50,407 bases of DNA from Rhodocyclaceae bacterium (GCA_026415155.1 JAOAHQ010000027.1:1-50407); one strand, 5' to 3'; shown: positions 27,819 to 35,637, counted from the stretch's first letter. The notes: generated by a model from the letters alone, not told the origin. Made by a program: numbers and translations.

Positions 27819-29219
27819 ATGGACTTCGCCCCGCACATCACGCTCGCCGTCGCCGATTGGCTGCGCCAACTCGATGCGCCCGGCGCGCCGGCCGTGTGCG
27901 AGATCGCGCCGCCCGAATCGCCGGGCGTGCTCATTGCTGCTCTCGCCGCGCTCGCGGCCGAAGCGCTCGCGCGCGAGCGCACGCTTCTCATCGTCAGCGC
28001 CGACGATGGCCTCTTGCCCGAGCTTTCGAACGCGCTCGATCTGCGGCTGCGCCCCTTGTGCCTCGTGTTGCCCGGCGCCGAATACGCCGGCCGCATCGCG
28101 CTGCGCGCGACCTTGTCGCTCCTCAAAAGCCGCCTGGCGCGCGATGGCGAAGACAGCAGCGGCCCGGCCTGGGCCTCCCAGCGCGAACGCTTGGCGCATG
28201 AAGAGGCCCTCTGGCGCGCTTCTCTTGCCTGGAGCGCGCGCGGACTGGACCGCGAAGCGCCGCCGGCTGGCATCGGCCGGCTCTTTCCGGTCATCATCGG
28301 CCCTTGGAGCGTCGCGGAACGCCTCGCCGCCCCGGCCGACTGGGTCATTCTGATCCAGACGGAACGGCTGCCCGAACGGTTGCGCGCCCCTTGGCCTGGC
28401 GCCGCCCGCACGCTCTTCATCGGCCCGACGGCCTGGCGCGGCGCAAGCCAGCTCGCGCCCAACTGGGAGGCCTTGCGCGAAGCAGCCGAGCTCGAGGTGC
28501 TCGGCCAGGAGCTCGCCGAAATGGAGCTTGAACTTGCCACGGCGCAAGGGGAGCTCGCCGCCTTCGGGGCGCGCTACCAAAAGCTCGTCGCCTGGCGCAT
28601 CGCCGAGCTCGACCGCCTCGAGGCCGAGCTCGCGAAACTGCGCGCCGAACGCGCCCCAGAGGATGCTGCACTCGCCGCGGCCGCCGAGGCGGCGCATGCG
28701 CGCGCCGAGGCTTCGCGCCGCGAGCGCGAGGCCTATGAGCGGCGGGAAGAAGCGGCCTCGGCGCGCTTTGCGCCGAGCGTCGATCTCAAGAAGCGTTTCC
28801 GGCAACTGGCGCAGAAGATCCATCCCGACCGCGCCAAAGACGAACGAGAACGCGCCTGGCGCACACAGCTGATGACGGAAGCCAACCGCGCCTATCGCGA
28901 GGGCGATGCGGCGGCGCTCGAAGAGGTCTTCGCACTCTGGCGCGAAGGACAAGGGGCCGTCCCGTCAGCGCCGAGCGCCGGCCCGCGGCTCACCGATAGC
29001 GCGCTGGCGCGGCAGGCGGCGCGGATGCGCGCGCGCATCGCCGCGATCGCCGCCGAACTCGACCGGCTCTATGGCTCGAAGCTCTACGAACTCTTCGCTG
29101 CCGCTCGCGTCGCCGCGCGGCAGGGGCGCGATCTGCTCGCCGAGATGGCCGCCCGGCTCGATGGCGAGATCATGGCGGCCCAGGCCGAGCTTGAGCGCCT
29201 CGCCGCCGCGCAAAGCTAG
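27819..29219 (+). CDS. coiled-coil protein with internal J domain, function unknown
   Basis: 466 aa from the ATG at 27819. Residues 1-220 form an alpha/beta region without a motif I recognise (it contains RTLLIVSADDGLLPEL and GRLFPVIIGPWSVAERL). A long Ala/Glu/Arg-rich coiled coil follows (about 225-310), then a J-domain-like segment, LKKRFRQLAQKIHPDRAKDE, with the HPD tripeptide at about 335, and a second helical region to the C terminus. Such a protein could recruit DnaK to a cytoplasmic target. The linker after the J domain (GQGAVPSAPSAGPR) is encoded by a degenerate copy of the 24-bp repeat. Its stop overlaps that of the convergent hydrolase gene. Confidence 0.8.
   Translation: MDFAPHITLAVADWLRQLDAPGAPAVCEIAPPESPGVLIAALAALAAEALARERTLLIVSADDGLLPELSNALDLRLRPLCLVLPGAEYAGRIALRATLSLLKSRLARDGEDSSGPAWASQRERLAHEEALWRASLAWSARGLDREAPPAGIGRLFPVIIGPWSVAERLAAPADWVILIQTERLPERLRAPWPGAARTLFIGPTAWRGASQLAPNWEALREAAELEVLGQELAEMELELATAQGELAAFGARYQKLVAWRIAELDRLEAELAKLRAERAPEDAALAAAAEAAHARAEASRREREAYERREEAASARFAPSVDLKKRFRQLAQKIHPDRAKDERERAWRTQLMTEANRAYREGDAAALEEVFALWREGQGAVPSAPSAGPRLTDSALARQAARMRARIAAIAAELDRLYGSKLYELFAAARVAARQGRDLLAEMAARLDGEIMAAQAELERLAAAQS
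28957..28975 (+). repeat. degenerate copy of the 24-bp repeat inside a CDS
   Basis: GCCGTCCCGTCAGCGCCGA matches the first 19 positions of the repeat with one change, and lies in a Pro/Ala/Ser linker after the J domain. Chance similarity in GC-rich DNA is possible. Confidence 0.45.
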
Positions 29220-30097
29220 AGCGTGATCTCGAGCCCTTCCTGGGCAAGCAGGATCTCGCAGCCGAAATCTGGGTGGCGCGCCAGGGCCTCATTGAAGACC
29301 CGCTCGAGATCGTCGTCGCTCCTCGTCGGTTCGTGATGGGTGCAAATGAGCCTTTTCGCGCCGACGCGCTTGGCAAGCTCGATCGCGCTATCGAAGGTGC
29401 CGTGCCCCCAGCCGCGCTTGTGCGGATATTCTTCGCTCGTGTAGGCGGAATCGACGATCAGCAAATCCACCGCGCCGATGGCGGCATCGAGCTCGGCCTG
29501 GCGCTGCTCGATCGCCGCCTGGTATTCGTCATAACCTTCTTCGCCAGGCGAATAGATGTTGTAGTGCGGCTCGTGATCGCCGGTGAAGAAAAGCGACTTG
29601 CCATTGCATTCGATGCGGTAGCCAAGGTCGGGCACCGGATGATTCATGAGCACCGGCGTCACCGCCGCCTCGCCCACCGTCACCGGCACGCCGACGGAGA
29701 GCGTTTCATACTCGATGCGCGCCTTGAGCTCGGCCTCGCGAATCGGGAAATAGCTAAACTGCAACTGTACCTGCATGACATGCTCGATGCCCCGCTGGGC
29801 AATGAGATCGAAGGCGCCATAGAGGCGGATCGTGTTGCCGGGGATGAAAATCGGGATGAAGAAGGGCAGGCCCTGGATGTGATCCCAGTGCGTATGGGTG
29901 ATGAAGATGTGGGCCGTGACTGGCAGGTGCGCAAGCAAGGATTGCGCAAGCGGGAAGATGCCGGTGCCGGCATCGAGGACGATCAGCGCGTCGTCATCCC
30001 CCCTCACTTCGATGCAGGTCGTGTTGCCGCCATAGCGCACGGTGCGCGGCCCCGGCACGGCAATCGAGCCGCGCACGCCCCACAGTCTCACTTTCAT
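29216..30097 (-). CDS. MBL-fold metallo-hydrolase
   Basis: 293 aa. The metal site is THTHWDHIQGLPFF (HxHxDH), with later ligands in MNHPVPDLGYRIE, GDHEPHYN and ICTHHEPTRSDDD. The overall pattern (KVRLWGVRGSIAVPGP at the start) fits the class II cAMP phosphodiesterase/RNase Z-like branch, which cleaves phosphodiesters. The true substrate (cyclic nucleotide, RNA or other) cannot be told from sequence. It lies 3 bp after the HDOD gene, so the two are likely co-transcribed. Confidence 0.88.
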   Translation of the reverse strand: MKVRLWGVRGSIAVPGPRTVRYGGNTTCIEVRGDDDALIVLDAGTGIFPLAQSLLAHLPVTAHIFITHTHWDHIQGLPFFIPIFIPGNTIRLYGAFDLIAQRGIEHVMQVQLQFSYFPIREAELKARIEYETLSVGVPVTVGEAAVTPVLMNHPVPDLGYRIECNGKSLFFTGDHEPHYNIYSPGEEGYDEYQAAIEQRQAELDAAIGAVDLLIVDSAYTSEEYPHKRGWGHGTFDSAIELAKRVGAKRLICTHHEPTRSDDDLERVFNEALARHPDFGCEILLAQEGLEITL

Positions 30098-30100
30098 GCT

Positions 30101-30973
30101 TCACCTCTCGGTACCGATTTGCGCGAAGGATTGCGCATCGGCGAGGATTTTCTCGAGATCGCCCACCTTGGCGATCACGGACTCGATCTCACCGCCGAAG
30201 CGCGCCGGCATCTGAGAAAGCTCTTCTTCGCGCCAGGGATTGCCAGCATCGCCAAAGGCTTGCCGGCGGCAGATCATGTCGGCCATGCGCAGGCAGTCCA
30301 TCATCGCCGAGGGCGCCGCCGCCGGATTGTGATGATCGCGGATGCATTCGACGAGCGGCTCGGCGAACTGCCACTTCTTGGCGAGCAGCGCGCCGACGTA
30401 AGCATGATCGGCGCCAATGGTTTCCTGCTCGGCGATGTGGAGGGGTTTATCGAAGTCGACGGCGATCGCGAGCGACTTCATGAATTCGATGGATAGGAAC
30501 TGGGTGAATACGACCTTGCCGAAGTCGTGCAACAGACCGGCGATGTAGCAGTCCATCGGATCGGCCTCACCGCGTGCAAACTTTTCACAAAGGAGGCGCG
30601 CCACGAAGGCCACCGTCAGCGAATGCAGAAGATACTTCTGGATGTCGAAGCCCGTCGTCGAAAAGCGTGGCAGGATGCCGACGGCGGCGAAAGAAAGCGC
30701 GAGGTTCTTGATCGTGTTGATGCCGAGATAGACGACCGACTGGGCCACCGAGGTGATCTTGTTCGGCAGGCCGTAGTAGGCCGAGTTGATGACGCGCAGG
30801 ATCTTCACCGTCATCACCGGATCCTTCTCGATGACGCCGACGAGATCCTTGGGCAGGCAATCGACGTTGCGCGTCATCTCGAGAATGGCTTGCACGCTCT
30901 TCGGAAAGGCCGGCATGCGCTCGACCGCCGTGGTCAGCTTGCGTTCGAGTTCCGGAGTCAGCTGAGAAGACAT
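30101..30973 (-). CDS. HDOD domain signalling protein
   Basis: 290 aa, a single HDOD domain over about 15-220 (MPAFPKSVQAILEMTRNVDC, VINSAYYGLPNKITSVAQSV, YIAGLLHDFGKVVF). HDOD proteins are HD-like but generally lack hydrolase activity; they act as signalling or scaffold proteins, often with c-di-GMP pathways. It is co-oriented with the hydrolase downstream and 57 bp after the TauD-like gene. Confidence 0.9.
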   Translation of the reverse strand: MSSQLTPELERKLTTAVERMPAFPKSVQAILEMTRNVDCLPKDLVGVIEKDPVMTVKILRVINSAYYGLPNKITSVAQSVVYLGINTIKNLALSFAAVGILPRFSTTGFDIQKYLLHSLTVAFVARLLCEKFARGEADPMDCYIAGLLHDFGKVVFTQFLSIEFMKSLAIAVDFDKPLHIAEQETIGADHAYVGALLAKKWQFAEPLVECIRDHHNPAAAPSAMMDCLRMADMICRRQAFGDAGNPWREEELSQMPARFGGEIESVIAKVGDLEKILADAQSFAQIGTER

Positions 30974-31030
30974 GGCCGGCGGGCAGGTAAGGGCGTGCGC
31001 CCGATTATAGCGAGCGGCCGCCGCGCGCCC

Positions 31031-31915
31031 TCAGGCAGATGCCACGCGCTCGTAATAGCGCGCGCGGTAGAGCAAGCGGCGCTTTGCTGGCGTTTCGGTA
31101 AAGCCGCTGCGATCGTGCAGCACGTTGTTGCAGACGAGCCCCATGCCGGGTTCCAGCCGCCCTTTGAGCGTCCAGGGGGTGGGCTTGGCCAGCAGGCGTT
31201 CGAGCGCGGCGCGCGCAGCGGCGGTCGCCGCATCCTCCTTCCAGGCAATGCTCACGGTGCGCGCGGTGTAACGCATGTGCAGCGTGCCATCCGGGTTGAT
31301 GGAAAACACCGGCCCGGCTTGCGCTGGGCGCGCCACGCCTGCTTCGTCCAGGCGCGGCGGAATGGTCATCGCATCGGCGGCAGACAGCGCGCGGATGTAA
31401 TCGGGATTCTCATCGCGCAACAGCACATAGGCAATCTCGTGATCGAGCAGCTGGTTCTCGCCGCCTGCCGCCGCGCTTTGCACGCAGTGGAGCAAGAGGC
31501 TGCGAATCGTGCGTTCGGGCGCGTTGTAGTAACCGTCGGTGTGCCAGCGGATCGGCTTGTCGGTATAAGGGATGAAATCGCGCCGCTCGCCGCGCGCTTC
31601 GGCACCGATGACGGAGAGCGGCGAGATGCCGTCTTGATCTGTGAGCCAGTGGCCATCGAGCGTCTTCAAGCCAAGCTGCTCGCCTAAGCGGCGGGGAATC
31701 TCCTTGTCCGGATCGCTGCCGGTCTTGCCGACGGAGATCGCCATGTTGCAGCGGGCGACCAGGCCGATGAGCGAGTTTCGCTCGGCGGGTTTGAGCTCGC
31801 GCGGATCGTCGAGCATGACCATGATGTCCTCGCAGCGGCGCGGCGCGGTATCGAGCTTTTCCTCGCGCCAGCGCGCATAGGCGGCGGGATCGGCGAGATC
31901 GAAGGGGCCGGGCAT
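31031..31915 (-). CDS. TauD/TfdA-like Fe(II)/2-oxoglutarate dioxygenase
   Basis: 294 aa from the ATG at 31915. The 2-His-1-Asp iron site reads RWHTDGYYNAPERTIRSLLL (HxD, about residue 127) with the distal His in NNVLHDRSGF (about 270), and the 2-oxoglutarate Arg is probably in RRLLYRARYYE. TauD-type enzymes hydroxylate taurine or other sulfonates and release sulfite, while other members act on very different substrates. It sits 10 bp after an unknown 202-aa gene and in the same run as the DsrC paralogue and Cas6-like gene, so a sulfur-linked substrate is tempting but unproven. Confidence 0.82.
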   Translation of the reverse strand: MPGPFDLADPAAYARWREEKLDTAPRRCEDIMVMLDDPRELKPAERNSLIGLVARCNMAISVGKTGSDPDKEIPRRLGEQLGLKTLDGHWLTDQDGISPLSVIGAEARGERRDFIPYTDKPIRWHTDGYYNAPERTIRSLLLHCVQSAAAGGENQLLDHEIAYVLLRDENPDYIRALSAADAMTIPPRLDEAGVARPAQAGPVFSINPDGTLHMRYTARTVSIAWKEDAATAAARAALERLLAKPTPWTLKGRLEPGMGLVCNNVLHDRSGFTETPAKRRLLYRARYYERVASA

Positions 31916-31925
31916 GGGCTTTTCC

Positions 31926-32534
31926 TCAGTCGATCGAACCGCGCACATCCTGGCGGCGCTCGCTTTTCGCCTGTTCGGGATGGAAAAGCCCGGCGAGCGT
32001 CTTTTCGAGCATCTTGAGGGATTCGGGCGCTTCGATCTCCATCGCCTGATCGATGACCCACAGCTTGTCCTTCTCGGGCAGCACCTCGGCGAGACAAGCG
32101 GCAAAGTAACGCTTGAAACCGAAATCCGGGCCCTTCTCGTCATAGCCGAATTCGGCATAGTCCGCCGCGCGGCGGTTGAAGAGATCGATGAAATGCCGCT
32201 GCGACTCGCCAGGCACGGCTTCGCCGAGCAGCATGATGTTGTTCTCCTCGACGAAGCGCGCCAGATGCTTGGCAAGCGCTGTCGTGAATTCGACGCGCGC
32301 CGCCTCATCGAGCTCGCGATAGGCGACGCGGTCGGCGCAGACGGCCAGAAAGGCGAGATACTCGCAGACGAAATCGAAATAGGGCCGGCCCGGATCGATG
32401 TCGTAGTCGGCCTTGCGCATGCGCTTGATCGACTCGAGCACGAGCTTCCAGGCGAGCACGGCCACCACCGAGGCGAGCGTGGCCGGTGAGCGCTGGCCCT
32501 GGGTGTGGAAACGGGTCTTAAGACGAATCGCCAT
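31926..32534 (-). CDS. conserved-looking 202-aa protein, function unknown
   Basis: 202 aa from the ATG at 32534 (MAIRLKTRFHTQGQRSP). I do not recognise the family. It is predicted soluble and mostly helical, with a hydrophobic stretch ASVVAVLAWKLVLESIKRM near 20-40 and YFDFVCEYLAFLAVCADRV near 55-75, and an acidic/basic C terminus (EQAKSERRQDVRGSID). It lies between the DsrC paralogue and the dioxygenase. The gap ahead of it (32535-32593) contains the 24-bp repeat. Confidence 0.75.
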   Translation of the reverse strand: MAIRLKTRFHTQGQRSPATLASVVAVLAWKLVLESIKRMRKADYDIDPGRPYFDFVCEYLAFLAVCADRVAYRELDEAARVEFTTALAKHLARFVEENNIMLLGEAVPGESQRHFIDLFNRRAADYAEFGYDEKGPDFGFKRYFAACLAEVLPEKDKLWVIDQAMEIEAPESLKMLEKTLAGLFHPEQAKSERRQDVRGSID

Positions 32535-32542
32535 GGCGTTTA

Positions 32543-32566
32543 GCCGTCCCGCCAGCGCCGACTTTC
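32543..32566 (+). repeat. 24-bp dispersed repeat, copy f
   Basis: Perfect copy on the plus strand, in the gap between the DsrC paralogue and the 202-aa gene, therefore antisense to both. Confidence 0.85.
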
Positions 32567-32593
32567 GCCGGCACAGGCAGGACACCGCGGGCT

Positions 32594-32932
32594 TTAGTAG
32601 CCGCCCTTGCCGTAGGGCTGCGGCAAGCCGGCGATGCGGCAGCCCTGCTTGGCCGCGCCGCCATCGGGGAACAGTTCGAACATGAGCTTGTTGTCGGCCT
32701 CGGGCATGATCCCTTCCTCCTGCAAGCCCTTGATCAGGTTGCGCAGATTGGGCGTATGACCATCCTCCTGGTATTTCTGGCGCAGGTAGTTGATGATTTT
32801 CCAGTGCTGCTCGGTGAGCGTGATGCCCTCTTTTTCGGCGAAGGCATGCACGGCCGCCTCGCTGAAATCCGGCTCCAGCAGATAGCCGTATTCATCGGTT
32901 TCTTTTTCTTCGCCATTGATGACGATGCTCAT
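32594..32932 (-). CDS. DsrC/TusE-family protein lacking the terminal cysteine
   Basis: 112 aa from the ATG at 32932, behind a strong AAGGAGG 5 nt away. The fold is clearly DsrC-like (GEEKETDEYGYLLEPDFSEA, LTEQHWKIINYLRQKYQEDG, KLMFELFPDGGAAKQGCRIA). The C-terminal arm keeps only the upstream cysteine (CysB position, QGCRIAGLPQP); the penultimate cysteine found in canonical DsrC (PTGCV at 38242) is replaced by Lys in PYGKGGY. True DsrC uses both Cys to form a trisulfide, and TusE keeps the terminal one, so this CysB-only arm cannot do normal DsrC chemistry. It may be regulatory. Confidence 0.93.
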   Translation of the reverse strand: MSIVINGEEKETDEYGYLLEPDFSEAAVHAFAEKEGITLTEQHWKIINYLRQKYQEDGHTPNLRNLIKGLQEEGIMPEADNKLMFELFPDGGAAKQGCRIAGLPQPYGKGGY

Positions 32933-32963
32933 GGGATCCTCCTTGTTTTGATGATGGTTCGAG

Positions 32964-33578
32964 TCAATCGAGTAGGGTGCCTGACTTATGCGGCACGAAC
33001 ACGCCGCAGCCGCGCTTGCGTTCTTGCCCCAGTCCGCGGCGCTGGATGAGGAGATTCGCCTCTTCATCGAGATCGAGCAGCATGAGGCTGAAACCCGACA
33101 GAAGCCCCGCGGCCGTGCGCATCTGCTGCGCCTTGCCGCACAGCAGGCGTGGCGAAAGGCCGAGGGAGGCGAGTTCAGCCCGGCAGGCTTCATGGAAGGC
33201 GGCCTCGTCGAGCGGTGCCCTGCCGGCGCTGCCATAGCAGACGAATTTGGCATAGAGCACCGGCACCGCCTTGAGCGGGCGCACCGTCGCTTCGCCCACC
33301 AAAAGCTGCGCCTCACCGACCTGTAGGACGGTACCCGTCAAGGCCCGCGCCGCTTCGACGCATTCGACCGGCAGCCGCAACGCGAGGCGCGCGCGGTGGG
33401 AGAGATACCAGCAGCCGTCTCCTGGACTCAAGCCGGAGAGCGGATGCACCGCCGCCTCGGCTTCGGCTTCGAGCCACGGCAACACGCCAGCGATCGCCTG
33501 CCAGAGCGCATCGGCATGATCCTGCGGCACGCGCTCGCCAGAGAGCGCGAAATGCACATCGACGAATTCAGGGCTCAT
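32964..33578 (-). CDS. Cas6/Cmx6-like RAMP protein without a CRISPR locus
   Basis: 204 aa from the ATG at 33578, overlapping the preceding gene by 11 bp. It resembles the Cas6 of the I-MYXAN subtype (Cmx6): FVDVHFALSGERVPQDHADA at the start, a mid-protein block SHRARLALRLPVECVEAARA, and the glycine-rich RAMP loop GLGQERKRGCGVFVPHKSG at the C terminus. A candidate catalytic His lies in PQDHADALW (about 24). Cas6 cleaves CRISPR precursor RNA, but no repeat array or other cas gene is present here, and its neighbours are sulfur-related. I infer an RNA-binding or RNA-cleaving protein repurposed to this locus. Confidence 0.75.
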   Translation of the reverse strand: MSPEFVDVHFALSGERVPQDHADALWQAIAGVLPWLEAEAEAAVHPLSGLSPGDGCWYLSHRARLALRLPVECVEAARALTGTVLQVGEAQLLVGEATVRPLKAVPVLYAKFVCYGSAGRAPLDEAAFHEACRAELASLGLSPRLLCGKAQQMRTAAGLLSGFSLMLLDLDEEANLLIQRRGLGQERKRGCGVFVPHKSGTLLD

Positions 33579-33822
33579 CGCAGCAGTGCCCTGCCTCATC
33601 ATTGGCGGCATCGAGCTGACGGCGCGCCCAGGTGCCCATCGTCTCGGCCCAACGTGCAGCCGTCACGGGATCGATGTCGAAGATCGTGAAGCGGCGGTGT
33701 TCGCGGATCCTGAGCCGCAGCATCGGCATGCCGCCGGCGGCGAACACCACCTCTTGCAATTCGATCTCCTGGTTGCCCAAAGGCACCCGAAACTTGTCCA
33801 GACTGGTAATTTTGTCGTCCAC
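33568..33822 (-). CDS. 84-aa conserved-looking protein, first gene of the accessory block
   Basis: 84 aa starting at GTG 33822. Family not recognised. Sequence MDDKITSLDKFRVPLGNQEI, then a beta-rich core (RLRIREHRRFTIFDIDPVTA) and a helical tail ending CCDEP with a Cys pair. It is the promoter-proximal gene of the minus-strand block (84-aa, Cas6-like, DsrC-like, 202-aa, TauD-like). Its start is only 18 bp from the repeat element at 33841, so any promoter must lie within or beyond that element. Confidence 0.75.
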   Translation of the reverse strand: MDDKITSLDKFRVPLGNQEIELQEVVFAAGGMPMLRLRIREHRRFTIFDIDPVTAARWAETMGTWARRQLDAANDEAGHCCDEP

Positions 33823-33840
33823 CCGTGCGCCTGCCTTGCC

Positions 33841-34056
33841 TTGAACCCAGATTGTCCATTAGACCGGGCTTGCGAGCGAAGATGAGGCAAAACCGCCTTG
33901 ACAGCGCCCTACGCGGCGGCTTGCGGGCTGCGGACGGGCGCTGCCTGGCCACGCTCCTCGCCCATAGGCCCCGCTATGGGCTCGTCGCGCGGCCCGCCAT
34001 CGCCTCGCCCTCGCCTGCGCAATCCGCTCGCGTTCCAATGGACAATCTGGGTTGAA
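33841..34056 (-). mobile_element. MITE-like repeat, copy 2 (complete)
   Basis: 216 bp bounded by 20-bp imperfect inverted repeats, TTGAACCCAGATTGTCCATT and, on the other strand, TTCAACCCAGATTGTCCATT (19/20). It is inverted relative to copy 1 at the window start. Internally it keeps the stem GCCCATAG/CTATGGGC and an outer GGCCGCGC/GCGTGGCC. It contains no ORF of note, and no target-site duplication is obvious. It sits exactly between the divergent dsr operon and the accessory block. Confidence 0.8.
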
Positions 34057-34293
34057 AGTCATTTGCAAATGGTGTCAGACTATCGCATCGCAAGCCCCTT
34101 AACGACCATCACCGGTTCGGGCAAGAGCCGCATACTCCTTTCGGGTAGGTTCGACTAACCCCACAAAAGGGGCTGATCTACCTGCCGGGGGTATGGCGTG
34201 CCGAATCGAGCTCGCCAGATAATTACGCGAGATTCGGGATTGGACGCGCGAGGCGCGGACGGTTCCCCCAACAGCCACGTAGAGGAGACATCA
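34057..34293 (+). promoter_or_regulatory. dsrA upstream region
   Basis: 237 bp between the repeat element and dsrA, with no gene. It contains CCCC-ACAAAA-GGGG at 34159-34172, and a 7-bp inverted repeat CCGAATC/GATTCGG at 34201-34207 and 34231-34237 flanking a -10-like GATAAT (34218-34223), a candidate operator-promoter. No matching -35 box is clear, which suits an activated promoter. A strong AGAGGAGA site precedes the dsrA start. Identification of the promoter is inference. Confidence 0.4.
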
Positions 34294-35592
34294 ATGGCCA
34301 AACAGCTTCACCCGACCCCCATGCTCGACCAACTCGAGACCGGTCCCTGGCCGAGCTTCGTGACGGGTCTCAAGCGCCTTGCCAAGGACAAGGATTACGT
34401 CGTCGATCTGCTCGGCCACCTCGAGCACTCCTACGAGACCCGCAAGGGCTATTGGAAGGGGGGCACGGTTGGCGTGTTCGGTTATGGCGGCGGCGTCATT
34501 CCGCGCTTTACCGAGATCAAGGACGAAAACGGCGAGCCGGTCTTCAAGGATGCCGCCGAATTCCACACGCTGCGCATCATGCCGCCTCCTGGCATGCACT
34601 ACGATACCGACACGCTGCGCAAGTTCTGCGACATCTGGGAAAAGTATGGCTCCGGCCTCATCGCCTTCCACGGCCAGTCTGGCGACATCATGTTCCAGGG
34701 CTGCACGACCGAGAACGTGCAAAAAGCCTGGGATGAGATCAACGAAATGGGCTTCGACATGGGCGGTGCGGGCCCGGCTGTGCGTACCGCGATGTCCTGC
34801 GTCGGCGCCGCGCGCTGCGAGCAGTCCTGCTATGACGAGGCGCTCGCCCACCACAAGATCATCAACCAGTTCCTCGACGACATCCACCGTCCGGCCCTGC
34901 CCTACAAGTTCAAGTTCAAGTTCTCGGGCTGCGGCAACGACTGCATGAACTCGATCCAGCGCGCCGACATGGCCGTCATCGGCACCTGGCGCGACAACAT
35001 GAGCACCGACGAAGAGCTCGCCAAGAAGTGGTTTGCCAAGCACGGCATCAACGAGCTCATCAACGACGTCATCAACATGTGCCCGACGCGCGCGATCCAG
35101 CTCAAGGACACCAAGGATGTGCGCAAAGACGCGCATATCTCGTCGGTCGCCATCAATGACAGCCAGTCGCTCGAGATCGACAACAAGGATTGCGTGCGCT
35201 GCATGCACTGCATCAACGTCATGACCGGCGCGCTGGCCCCAGGCCAGGACAAGGGCGCGACGATCCTCGTCGGCGGCCACAGCCACCTCAAGATCGGCGC
35301 CACGATGGGCACCGTGATCATCCCCTTCATGTCGCTCAAGAAGGAAGAGGATTACGATCAGCTCGTCGATCTCGCGCAGCGCATCGTCGATTTCTTCGCC
35401 GAAAACGCCCTCGAGCACGAGCGCATCGGCGAGACGATCGAGCGCATCGGCCTTGTCAACTTCCTCGAAGGCATCGAAGTCGACATCGACCCCAACATGG
35501 TCAACAACCCGCGCATGAACCCCTACGTGCGCACCGACGGTTGGGACGAGGAAGTCGCCAAGATCAACGCCAAGAAAAAAGCGGCGGCCTAA
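34294..35592 (+). CDS. dsrA: reverse dissimilatory sulfite reductase, alpha subunit
   Basis: 432 aa from the ATG at 34294 (AGAGGAGA upstream). The siroheme-[4Fe-4S] ligands are in AMSCVGAARCEQSCYDEA and FSGCGNDCMNSI, and a C-terminal ferredoxin site is CPTRAIQL with KDCVRCMHCINVM. With DsrB it forms the cytoplasmic alpha2beta2 enzyme that oxidises the sulfur carried by DsrC to sulfite. The presence of dsrEFH and dsrL in the same operon marks the oxidative (reverse) type. First gene of the plus-strand dsr operon. Confidence 0.98.
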   Translation: MAKQLHPTPMLDQLETGPWPSFVTGLKRLAKDKDYVVDLLGHLEHSYETRKGYWKGGTVGVFGYGGGVIPRFTEIKDENGEPVFKDAAEFHTLRIMPPPGMHYDTDTLRKFCDIWEKYGSGLIAFHGQSGDIMFQGCTTENVQKAWDEINEMGFDMGGAGPAVRTAMSCVGAARCEQSCYDEALAHHKIINQFLDDIHRPALPYKFKFKFSGCGNDCMNSIQRADMAVIGTWRDNMSTDEELAKKWFAKHGINELINDVINMCPTRAIQLKDTKDVRKDAHISSVAINDSQSLEIDNKDCVRCMHCINVMTGALAPGQDKGATILVGGHSHLKIGATMGTVIIPFMSLKKEEDYDQLVDLAQRIVDFFAENALEHERIGETIERIGLVNFLEGIEVDIDPNMVNNPRMNPYVRTDGWDEEVAKINAKKKAAA

Positions 35593-35615
35593 AGGCGCTT
35601 TGCCGCTTAACCGAG

Positions 35616-35637
35616 CCGGATTTCATCAGGAATCCGG
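35616..35637 (+). other. stem-loop in the dsrA-dsrB gap
   Basis: CCGGATT-TCATCAGG-AATCCGG (7-bp stem, 8-nt loop) followed by TTTCGG, in the 112-bp gap between dsrA and dsrB. The tail is too short for a strong terminator. It may be an RNA-processing or stability element that sets the dsrA/dsrB ratio. The rest of the gap shows only the dsrB ribosome binding site. Confidence 0.5.

Noticed and set aside
33841-34056. Integron attC site
   Set aside because: The element has inverted ends and internal stems, but the attC core sites (GTTRRRY and RYYYAAC) at the right positions are missing, and no cassette or integrase gene is near.
32964-34293. CRISPR array near the Cas6-like gene
   Set aside because: I searched by eye for regularly spaced 25-40 bp repeats around this gene and in the rest of the window and found none.
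34198-34293. Longer dsrA start at 34198
   Set aside because: The extra 32 residues are not DsrA-like and cover the upstream inverted repeat; the ATG at 34294 has a strong AGAGGAGA site.
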